Shown in pieces: positions 24,901 through 36,900 of a stretch of DNA of 64,000 nt. The notes under the pieces are model-generated. The model was not told the DNA's origin. It made no database searches and saw nothing but the letters and a program-made list of their open reading frames with translations. Position numbers and translations under genes: made by a program. How positions within the stretch are numbered: position 1 is the stretch's first letter; each line of letters begins with the position of its first letter. Source of the stretch: Imbricaverruca yamaguchii (Eukaryota > Arthropoda > Thecostraca > Neoverrucidae); the NCBI GenBank assembly GCA_034440575.1, contig JAOTOL010001451.1:367001-431000 (forward strand), given 5' to 3'.

Positions 24901-27900
24901 ACGTCCGAAGTAAACGCGATGACAACAGCTGTTTCATAATTAAGTGGTCTTCAGCAGCTCCTTGCAGTAGTTATAACCAATTAAAATTCAAGTTTCGGAA
25001 TGACTTGATCAGTTGTGCTCATCAGAGGCGTATCTAAGATTTGCCCAAGGGGTGGGACATCCACAATTTTGTTGTCCATAAACTTCAATACCCCTACCAT
25101 AATCTTCGGGGTAGGGGAGGGGGAGTACGATCCGGAAGTATATGGGCTTGCAAATAGCACCTTGCCATAGCATCATGTCAGTCTTCTTGGGATTTGTGAC
25201 ATCGGGACAGTTTGCAGCGGATACTCGTGGTACACAGGAGAGAGTAATTGACATGTCCCACTCATATCTTCGGAGAAATCGTTCGACGGGGGAGAACTTT
25301 GAAGTTTTCGATGAAAAGAAATGCATAATAGAACAATCGCCCGAAGGTTGATTTCGGTCAGGCAACGCAAGCAAAACTGGTCAGGAGGCAGGGAACCAGT
25401 GGAAACTAACGGACCACTTGAAACCTAACGGAATCCCCTCCCAACTTGACAGCTTGTGGTCCTTGTGACTTAGAGAGACCTTGAGATCTTGAGAGGCTGG
25501 ATGGCCAGCAGAGGCCAAGTGCCGATGTGAAGTACCTCTGGGCCGATGGGAGTGGCCCGGGCCAAGGTAAAAGCTCTGAGCTGACGTAGACGGTCCTGGA
25601 AAGATGAATAGGGTTTCACAGTCGATGGAGAGTGCTCACAAGCCGACGCCGAGGGCCCTGGCCTGCCAACTTTAAGGATTTCGAGGCGAACGCAGGGACC
25701 CAGGGTTGATGGAATGTCCCCGAGCTGACTGAGAGGGTCCTCCCAGCAAAAATTACACTGCTTCAACGTACAGGGTCCCTCACCCGAACGAGAGAGCCCT
25801 AGTCACTTAAAAAGATCCTAGGTGATTACAGAGGACCCAAGCCGACATCCAGGGCACCTAGGCCATAGATGTCGTTAGAAAGGCTCTCGGCTTGCTTGAG
25901 ATGGCCATGTTCAGTATAAGAGGGTCCCTGATCCCAGTAGTCCAGGGGCCCGTATCACTCAAAGGGAGCCCAGTCTGTCGGGGGACCTTTATAATTGTGT
26001 GTGTCACCTCATGACAATCCTGTGTGTGCCCCTGAGCCCAGGCACGCTTCACATTGGTCGAGGTCCTCTCCGCCCATCATTTTTGGGCCTTCTTCGCTGA
26101 CTCAGAGATCCTTGCTCGTCATCCCTTCCAACGATTCGCGGGCGGGGGCTTCATAAGCCTAGCGTCCTTCACGTTGGTCTGGACCGTAGTCCTCCTGTGA
26201 CTCACTCTTATTCAGTTACTCATGCAACACGAATTAGATTCATTGGCGGAATCCTGTATGGTGCTGTGCACTATAGCGCTGGAAAAGTAAGTAACCCACA
26301 TGTATAGTGGTGAAATATCATTTGACATATTCGTGGACGTCAAGGTGGAACCACGCATCTGGAAGTGATAAACTTCATTATATCTTCGAAATAATGATAT
26401 CAGACCATCCATGATGTACCTGGCATGCGAAATGCGTGGGAATTCGTAGGATTCCTATTCGTAGGAACGATGCTCGTGCTGGATGAGATTGGAAAACAAG
26501 CATCGTACATACGCCATGGTTGGAAAGCGTTTTCTTCTGGCCATTCTTACGTTTTGGAGGGCTATGTCAGTGCTATTCCAGAACACCCTGGGTCGTGATC
26601 TATCTACCCCAAGCATGTCTGACAACTGCCCCAGCGCCATCCCAGAATACGCCGGGCCATAGTCCATCTGCCCAAAGCACGCTAGACCAGTGCGCCAGAG
26701 TCAGGCGGTGTCAGACGGGGTCGCAGTGTCGGACGGCGCCAGCCGGCACCAGACGGGACCGCAGTGTCAGGTGGGGCCACAGTGGCAGGCGTCACCAGAC
26801 GGAGCCGCAGTGTCAGGCGGTGTAGGGCGGGGCCGCAGTGTGAGGCGGTGTCAGACGTCACCAGACGGGGTCGCAGTGTCGGACGGTGTCGGGGGCCGCA
26901 GTGTCAGGCGGTGTCAGACGTCACCAGACTGGGCCGCATTGTCAGGCAGCGTCAGGTGGGGCCGCGGTGTCAGGCGGTGTCAGGCGGCACAAGACGTTGT
27001 CGCAGCGTCAGGCAGTGTCAGGCGGGGTCGTGGTGTCAGACGGGGCCGCGGTGTCAGGCGGTGTCAGACGGCACCAGACGGGGTAGCAGCGTCAGGCAGT
27101 GTCAGGCGGGGCTGTGGTGTCAGGCGGGGCCGCGGTGTCAGGCGGGGCCGCGGTGTCAGGCGGGGCCGCGGTGTCAGGCGGGGCCACGGTGTCAGGCGGG
27201 GCCGCGGTGTCAGGCGGGGCCGCGGTGTCAGGCGGGGCCGCGGTGTCAGGCGGGGCCGCGGTGTCAGGCGGGGCCGCGGTGTCAGGCGGGGCCGCGGTGT
27301 CAGGCGGGGCCGCGGTGTCAGGCGGGGCCGCGGTGTCAGGTGGGGCCGCGGTGTCAGGCGGCACCAAATATAGTCGCAGCTTCAGGCGGTGTCAGGCGGC
27401 ACCAAATGTAGTCGCAGCGTCAGGCGGTGTCAGGCGGGGCCGCGGTGTCAGGCGGGGCCGTGGTGTCAGGCGGGGCCGCGGTGTCAGGCGGGGCCGCGGT
27501 GTCAGGCGGGGCCGCGGTGTCAGGCGGTGTCAGGCGGGGCCGCGGTGTCGGACGGAGCCGCAGCGCCAGTTGGGTGTGTCGGCGCGGCCCACTCTGAGCC
27601 GGCTCGCGTGTACCGGATACGGCCGGCTCTGGCCGGCTCTGGCCGCCCAGAGATCGACACAATCCGCCGGCTTACCTGGCCCACCGGTGGGATCACGTCA
27701 GCGCCGGTATGCCGACCGCCCCGCTGTGGCCACGTGCGGCTACTGCTGGCTGACCTGTCGCTGCGCTGTAGCCGCCTGCGGCCATCGACTGCTGGCTGAC
27801 CTGTCGCCGCGCTGTAGCCGCCTGCGGCCACCGACTGCTGGCTGACCTGTCGCCGCGCTGTAGCCGCCTGCGGCCACCGACTGCTGGCTGACCTGTCGCC

Positions 27901-30900
27901 GCGCTGTAACCGCCTGCGGCTACCGACTGCTGGCTGACCTGTCGCCGCACTGTAGCCGCCTGCGGCTACCGACTGCTGGCTGACCTGTCGCCGCGCTGTA
28001 GCCGCCTCCGGCTACCGACTGCTGGCTGACCTGTCGCCGCGTTGTAGCCGCCTGCGGCTACCGACTGCTGGCTGACCTGTCGCCGCACGGAGCCGGCCAC
28101 AAATAGCCCCGATATCCTCCGATAGCCTCCTATAGCTTCCGATAGCTCTGACAACATCCGATAACCTCCGGTAAGCTCCAGTATCACTCCGATATCCTCC
28201 TGTATCCTCCGATATCCTCCGATATCCTCCTGTATCCTCCGATATCCTCCGGATGGGCCCCGACACCCTCAGACGTCCTCCCACAGTCACCGTCGCCTCT
28301 TGGCGCCGGTCTGACTGTCAGGTGCCCGAGGGCTGTCAGCCCCCTGAGGGCTGTCTGCCGCCCGAGGGCTGTCTGCCGCCCGAGGGCTGTCTGCCGCCCG
28401 AGGGCTGTCTGCCGCCCGAGGGCTGTCTGCCGCCCGAGGGCTGTCTGCCGCCCGAGGGCTGTCTGCCGCCCGAGGGCTGTCTGCCGCCCGAGGGCTGTCT
28501 GCCGCCCGAGGGCTGTCTGCCGCCCGAGGGCTGTCTGCCGCCCGAGGGCTGTAAGCCCCCTGAGGGCTGTCTGCCGCCCGAGGGCTGTCTGCCGCCCGAG
28601 GGCTGTAAGCCCCCTGAGGGCTGTCTGCCGCCCGAGGGCTGTCAGCCCCCTGAGGGCTGTCTGCCGCCCGAGGGCTGTCTGCCGCCCGAGGGCTGTCTGC
28701 CGCCCGAGGGCTGTAAGCCCCCTGAGGGCTGTCTGCCGCCCGAGGGCTGTCTGCCGCCCGAGGGCTGTAAGCCCCCTGAGGGCTGTCTGCCGCCCGAGGG
28801 CTGTAAGCCCCCTGAGGGCTGTCTGCCGCCCGAGGGCTGTCTGCCGCCCGAGGGCTGTAAGCCCCCTGAGGGCTGTCTGCCGCCCGAGGGCTGTCTGCCG
28901 CCCGAGGGCTGTAAGCCCCCTGAGGGCTGTCTGCCGCCCGAGGGCTGTCAGCCCCCTGAGGGCTGTCTGCCGCCCGAGGGCTGTCTGCCGCCCGAGGGCT
29001 GTCTGCCGCCCGAGGGCTGTAAGCCCCCTGAGGGCTGTCTGCCGCCCGAGGGCTGTCTGCCGCCCGAGGGCTGTAAGCCCCCTGAGGGCTGTCTGCCGCC
29101 CGAGGGCTGTAAGCCCCCTGAGGGCTGTCTGCCGCCCGAGGGCTGTCTGCCGCCCGAGGGCTGTCTGCCGCCCGAGGGCTGTCTGCCGCCCGAGGGCTGT
29201 CAGCCCCCTGAGGGCTGTCTGCCGCCCGAGGGCTGTCTGCCGCCCGAGGGCTGTCTGCCGCCCGAGGGCTGTCTGTCGCCCGAGGGCTGTCTGCCGCCCG
29301 AGGGCTGTCAGCCCCCTGAGGGCTGTCTGCCGCCCGAGGGCTGTCTGCCGCCTCAGGGCCCGACAGTGCGGCCCCGGTCTGAGCCAGTCACGGCCGTGTT
29401 GTGTGCGGCAGCCGCTTCACTGTACCGTATATCGCACCGGCACGGATCAGTACAGCCGGCGGGGCCTGAAACCAGCGCAGTGCAGATCTGGCTTTGTGTG
29501 CCGGGCTGACCACCGCTGCTGATTCCTGCCCACTGCGCAGGATCACGCTGCTATGCTTACGTCGAGGATTACCTCGCACATGGATGGGCGCAATATAGCC
29601 CGCTATTTCTTTCTTCCTCATAGCGAACGGGCATCGATACAGCAAGCTGATAGCGAATTCAGTTCAGCAACTGAATTGTGTGTCTTGCCATCTAAGAATC
29701 GTTAAAACTGATTGGCAATTTCTCAAAATATTGATTCCTTAAATTAAAATCGGCCGATGTGAATCCGAGCGGCACCGTAATTAATGTCAATCCTAGCGGA
29801 ATCGTAATTCATGTCGATCCGAACGGCATCGTAATGCATGTCTGTTCGAGCAGAATCGTAATTCATGTGAATCTGGGCGGCGACGTAGGTGATGTGGTGC
29901 TCATGGTTTGTCTGTGGTGATATCGAACGGAAATATACAGTAAGGTTTCTTTGTAATAACGGGGAGTCATGCAACCTCCGGGAAAAGGCCAAACTAACTC
30001 GCCGTCACGTCAGGTATATTCGTGTCAATGCACCCCCTACAAGAAAACCTGCTCCGGGTTTAATAGCAAAACATTGACCACGGATAATCCTGGCCTGTCC
30101 CCTAATCTAACGTCGGAGATCTTCCGTGATCTCTACACGCCATGCAGTTCTGTGTTGAAGTGATCAATTGTATTGTTATTAATATATTGCATCTCCTCTT
30201 GTACGTTATTGACATCATCAAGAGGCGTAAAACCATACAATTTCCTTCTAAAAGTGATTATTTTTATGCGTGGCTGATGTTCTATTCAACATCCTGATGA
30301 TCGCCAAAAATAATTGGTGGTCATAGGCTGATGAAGGGCTAAATATGCAAGGCTATGTACTAACATAGACCAACTGAACCCTGTGGGGTATGGAAGGATG
30401 ATTAGATGGAATCTTGACATGCAATGTCATTTGCTTAATGCTAACTTGCACGATGATTCTGGGGACGCGTCTCAGCGGTGAAGCCACTTCTGTCCAAATT
30501 TAGGGTCGTGCCAGGTAGCAGCGGCGCAATTTCCAATCTCTATGAGAAGTCGTCGCCACTAATGCTTTCTGCCCTTAACCAGCGAACAGAGCTCCGCAGA
30601 TCATGCCCCTACTTCTGCCGTAGGAACACATTTTGCTCCCAATCCAAATTTTGTTCGGGGCCACTTGAGGAACGCGATATTCACTGGTACATAGCACCAG
30701 CATTTATCTGCTCATTGGCCAGGTGTAAAAACATGTTGTCCATCTTCTACCGGGAACCCTGAAGATTGGGTCGGAGGAGTCAAAGTCGGAAGGTTGGCGA
30801 TTGATTGGGCTACATAGTCACTTTATTTTGTCTGCAGCCGCTTTCCATGTGACGTTTTCTGGCATGACGTGACGTCAATAGTTAGCTGAGCGTCTGGCGA

Positions 30901-33900
30901 ATAACATTTCACGATTAAAATGCGAATCCAAGGGCAAGGTCACCAGTAGACGGCGTGGAAAACAGCATAATTTGTCGAGTTCGATCGCAATTACACCACG
31001 ACTCCCAAGAAACCAACGATAAAGCGATGAAACTAAAGACTGACAAGAAGATGCCAGACGTGTTGGTTCGTAAGAAAATGAACACGGAGCTTGTCATCGA
31101 CGTCGCAATGGTGGTAAACAGAGGAAGAGTACCGCGTCTCTCTTTAGCTTTGTGAATGTTACGCTTATGACGTTGCATTGAATATTAGCTATATCTAAGA
31201 ACCTGCTCGCCCCTCCTCGATCCAAAACCTGGGGCAAAGCTGTTTAATAAAGATTATTCCCTTATTGCGAGTGTAAATACCCATCAACATAGTTAAAGAT
31301 TTTCAGCCGGGGGCGAGTCGGGTAGCATGATCGTGTCTCTTCCCTGCTATTTAAGGAATTCGCTATTTGCCATTCCCCATAATCATTCACTCTTCTCCAA
31401 GTATTAACTCTCCACCATTTATCACCTACCAAGTCCAAAAAATTGAAACGACCCTCTTGAAACGTTCGATAAACTGGAAAACTTCACCACGATAATGACC
31501 AACTGAACACACCACGACCGCCTCACTAGTTCTCGTGTGCATGTCAGGTGATGCAGCCATGGCCATGCCGTTGCGACACGCGACGGCAATGGAGACTGAT
31601 GCATTTCCTGGTACAGCATCACGCAATAAGCGTGTCTTCTTCGCTTCGCTGAGCAGACATACACACAAAAACGGGTGCTTATCTGAAGCAATTACAAGTT
31701 AGCGTGTTACACGTACAGGCATGGACGTCTCCGTACGATAGAGTCGGGCACATGTCCCCAAACTTCGCAAACGTAAGCGTTGCGTCTCATAAATGGTGTT
31801 TCAGGAAAATGATCTACCCTCCCCACCCCCACGCACGCACACCCTATCTATAACTGTGGCGATGCTCATCATGCACGGGCGCAAGCCTTAGCTCGGAAAT
31901 AGCGTGGGGGTAATTATTTTGGTAAGGCCCATCAGGATGGGGAAATGTAGAGCAGTACCGTCATGACAATGATATTATATTTGGTTACGTGCCCGTCAGA
32001 AACTTAAAAGTATAGCTCCCGATAAAAATGCGGTGGTAAATTTATATCAAGAGAGAGAGAGAGAGGGGGGGAGCAAATGTTGTTTTTGTCATTACTCAGG
32101 TGTGATACCCACATAATTATTGAGGTATATGAGGTATACCCTTACCGGCCAATGTTATACAAGATATACCTACAGCACCATGTGTCGGTGTTTGCGTACA
32201 TACACCGATAATCGATATGCTTTGCAAGCATTATTATATTCTATATATAGGTGTTTTATTACCATTTCATATGCAAATATAGGCATTAGGAGTGCAGCCT
32301 GAATTTGTTTCAGGGGGCCGACAAAAATATGCCAAGAAGCAAAAACCGCTTTCGGCGCGCAAAGCGTGCCGAAATTTATGCTTTTGCATGGTGAAAATCT
32401 TTAGTTCTTGTTTCATCTCGTGAATTTTGGTTGAGGATCAACGCCCTCCCCCCATTAGCTGCACCCCCGATAGAATTGCACACCATTTGCGGAGCTGATA
32501 TTTCTAGGGAGAGTCTCGATGACGCGATCGCTCTCAAGCCCCCCCCAAGCATGATGTGCCCATGGCGGGGCCCGGCGAGGAGGCCGATGACTGTTGCAGT
32601 GTCACACAGCGCAGGCGAGCCCGTGCCCACGGGGCCTGCACCGGATCGAAGGACCTGCTTAGAAGCAGTTCACGGCCGTCAGCCCGAGGCCGTTGTCGCT
32701 GGCCGGTCAGCGTTAGCACCGCGCCACGGCAAACACGCTCCAGTTACTGTTGTCTTGCAGGCAGGAGCCGGCCGAGAGAAAGTCTGCCGCCGGCCAGATA
32801 CCAGGGACCTACGACGCCCACGTGTTGGTACTGACCACAGTTTCCTCGTCGGCAGGATGCCACGCTGGGCCAGGAGTTACTGGACCGTGTCTGTCGGCAC
32901 CTCAAGCTGCGCGAGGCGGAGTACTTCGGCCTCCGATTTGTGCACACCACCAAACAGCCGGTGAGACCATCAGCTCTCCTATGGTCCGTGGTCCGGCTGG
33001 TGGGGCGGAGAGTGACGGTACCAGCCGGTGAGACCATCAGCTGTCCCACAGTCCGTGGTCCGGCTGGTGGGGCGGACAGTAGTGGTACCAGCCGGTGAGA
33101 CCATCAGCTGTCCCACAGTCCGTGGTCCGGCTGGTGGGGCGGACAGTAGTGGTACCAGCCGGTGAGACCATCAGCTCTCCCACAGTCCGTGGTCCGGCTG
33201 GTGGGGCGGACAGTAGTGGTACCAGCCGGTGAGACCATCAGCTCTCCTATGGTCCGTGGTCCGGCTGGTGGGGCGGAAAGTGACGGTACCAGCCGGTGAG
33301 ACCATCAGTTCTCCCATGGTCCGTGGTCCGGCTGGTGGGGCGGAAAGTGACGGTACCAGCCGGTGAGACCATCAGTTCTCCCATGGTCCGTGGTCCGGCT
33401 GGTGGGGCGGAGAGTGACGGTACCAGCCGGTGAGACCATCAGTTCTCCCATGGTCCGTGGTCCGGCTGGTGGGGCGGAGAGTGACGGTACCAGCCGGTGA
33501 GACCATGAGTTCTCCCACGGTCCGTGGTCCGGCTGATGGGGCGGAGAGTGGTGGCACCAGCCGGTGAGACCATCAGCTCTCCCACGGTCCGTGGTCCGGC
33601 TGGTGGGGCGGAGAGTGACGGTACCAGCCGGTGAGACCATCAGCTGTCCCACAGTCCGTGGTCCGGCTGGTGGGGCGGACAGTAGTGGTACCAGCCGGTG
33701 AGACCATCAGCTCTCCTATGGTCCATGGTCCGGCTGGTGGGGCGGAAAGTGACGGTACCAGCCGGTGAGACCATCAGTTCTCCCATGGTCCGTGGTCCGG
33801 CTGGTGGGGCGGAAAGTGACGGTACCAGCCGGTGAGACCATCAGTTCTCCCATGGTCCGTGGTCCGGCTGGTGGGGCGGAGAGTGACGGTACCAGCCGGT

Positions 33901-36900
33901 GAGACCATCAGTTTCCCATGGTCCGGGTCCGGCTGGTGGGGGACGGTACCAGCCGGTGAGACCATGAGTTCTCCCACGGTCCGTGGTCCGGCTGATGGGG
34001 CGGAGAGTGGTGGCACCAGCCGGTGAGACCATCAGCTCTCCCACGGTCCGTGGTCCGGCTGGTGGGGCGGAGAGTGACGGTACCAGCCGGTGAGACCATC
34101 AGCTCTCCCACGGTCCGTGGTCCGGCTGGTGGGGCGGAGAGTGACGGTACCAGCCGGTGAGACCATCAGCTGTCCCACAGTCCGTGGTCCGGCTGGTGGG
34201 GCGGACAGTAGTGGTACCAGCCGGTGAGACCATCAGCTCTCCTATGGTCCATGGTCCGGCTGGTGGGGCGGAAAGTGACGGTACCAGCCGGTGAGACCAT
34301 CAGTCCATGTTCCGGCTGGTGGGGCGGAAAGTGACGGTACCAGCCGGTGAGACCATCAGTTCTCCCATGGTCCTGGTCCGGCTGGTGGGCGGAAACAGCC
34401 GCCATTTGGTCCGTGGTCCGGCTGGTGGGGCGGAAAGTGACGGTACCAGCCGGTGAGACCATCAGTTCTCCCATGGTCCGTGGTCCGGCTGGTGGGGCGG
34501 AGAGTGACGGTACCAGCCGGTGAGACCATCAGTTCTCCCACGGTCCGTGGTCCGGCTGATGGGGCGGAGAGTGGCGGCACCAGCCGGTGAGACCATCAGC
34601 TCTCCCACGGTCCGTGGTCCGGCTGGTGGGGCGGAGAGTGACGGTACCAGCCGGTGAGACCATCAGCTCTCCCACGGTCCGTGGTCCGGCTGGTGGGGCG
34701 GAGAGTGACGGTACCAGCCGGTGAGACCATCAGCTGTCCCACAGTCCGTGGTCCGGCTGGTGGGGCGGACAGTGGTGGTACCAGCCGGTGAGACCATCAG
34801 CTCTCCTATGGTCCATGGTCCGGCTGGTGGGGCGGAAAGTGACGGTACCAGCCGGTGAGACCATCAGTTCTCCCATGGTCCGTGGTCCGGCTGGTGGGGC
34901 GGAAAGTGACGGTACCAGCCGGTGAGACCATCAGTTCTCCCATGGTCCGTGGTCCGGCTGGTGGGGCGGAGAGTGACGGTACCAGCCGGTGAGACCATCA
35001 GTTCTCCCACGGTCCGTGGTCCGGCTGATGGGGCGGAGAGTGGCGGCACCAGCCGGTGAGACCATCAGCTCTCCCACGGTCCGTGGTCCGGCTGGTGGGG
35101 CGGAGAGTGACGGTACCAGCCGGTGAGACCATCAGTTCTCCCACGGTCCGTGGTCTGGCTGATGGGGCAGAGAGTGACGGTGCCAGCCGGTGAGAAGCTC
35201 ATAACGTGTGATCAGCCCTAGTGAAAAGCTAACAGCTTGCCGGACATTTACAGACATGTGATGGACCCACGGCTCAATATCATTCACAGTCTGGTAAAAC
35301 GCCCACGGCTCACCGTCATTCTTAGCCTGGTGAGAGGTCCACGGCTCATCGTCAGTCTTGGCATGGTGAGAGGCCCACAGCTCACCATCAGTCCGCCTAA
35401 TGAGAGGCCCACAGCTCACAACCAGCCCCATCCTGGTGAGAGGCCCACAGCTCACCACCAGTTCCAGCCAGATGAGAGGCCCACAGCTCACCACCACCCT
35501 CAGCCTGGTGAGAGGCCCACAGCTCACCATCAACCCCAGACTGGTAAGTGGCCCAAATCTCACCACCAGCCCTGGACTGGTGAGAGGCCCACATTTCACC
35601 ATCAACCCCAGCCTGGTGAGAGGCCCACAGCTCACCACCAGTTCCAGTCAGATGAGAGGCCCACAGCTCACCACCAGCCCCATCCTGGTGAGAGGCCCAC
35701 ATCTCACCACCGGCCCACAGCTCACCATCAGCCCCAGCCTGGTGAGAGGCGCACAGCTCACCACCACCCCAGCCTGGTGAGAGGTCCTCAGCTGGCGCTG
35801 CACCGTTAGCAGGTGCGGTTCAACGGACGGGTAATTCCGGTGGTGGCCGGCGAGCTGTTTAATCCTCCGCCGATCGGCAGTCGGCTGATAGATACGCTGG
35901 CCGGCCGGTGAGCCGATTCATTAGAGCTGAGCCCGGTTTACGGGGAGGCGGTGCCGCGGCTGGCACATTCCACGACTGGAGCTGGTGCTGATGCTGATGT
36001 GTGGCGGCGACCGGCGGCGCTGCCGGGTCTGCATGGCAGGTAGTCGACACGGCCACGGGCACGATGAACGGTAATATTCATGGTCATGGCTCTTACCTTG
36101 GGCAACTCTTCGGGGCGTTTGGGAATTCTTCAGAGCGTGTGTTCTCAGTTTGTTTGCATGTTGATAGGTTTTTGTTCAGCTGTAAAACACATTTAGTTCT
36201 CTAGACAGGTTTACAACTTTGACAAGAAATTAGCCTGGGTGGATCAAATATGTCGAGGTGCCAATGTTACTAGTCATGAAGTATCCTACAATAGTATAAA
36301 AATAGATGCACTTAGAGGTTCCCAAAAATACTAAGACGTTCGTCTGATTTGCATAGCATGACTAGCATCTAATTGCCCATGGACTTCAATGAGGTTAATG
36401 ATACAACTGCTACATCTTTTTCGGAACTAGCCAGCGGTCCATTTTCTCAGGCGCTCGCCATTTTCACAAACCAGTGTTGTAGGTGATATTTTGTCAATTT
36501 AATTGCCGTAAAACAATGCCAAAATTTAACAATCAAGTCGCAAGTAATGAGGGTTCGTGGTGTAAATTAAACAGCACGGTTGTATGCTCGATAGAAAATG
36601 TTAAGTACATGCTCATAATCATTTCAAAGTAATCATGTGAATATGTAATATCGCAAAGTGAGTGTTTTGAACTATCATACAGTGGGATGTCTCGACATGC
36701 ACTGAAGAAGCCTGGTGAGCGAATTTATATTCACATGATGGTATTTAATATTTAGATTATTCCTCGAAATAACGCTATAACGTTAATTTGACGTCATTTC
36801 TCCGAAATAACGTCAAATGTAGCATTCGGCTAGGGGACGAGTAGCATAGGGTTAAGTTGCCTGTCTCACAACCGAAAGGTTGTGGGTTCGAGTCTCACCG

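Noticed and set aside
35237..35809. 190-codon frame of [12 protein letters not shown] repeats
   Set aside because: It is explained by the 36-bp array (period divisible by three) inside intron 2.
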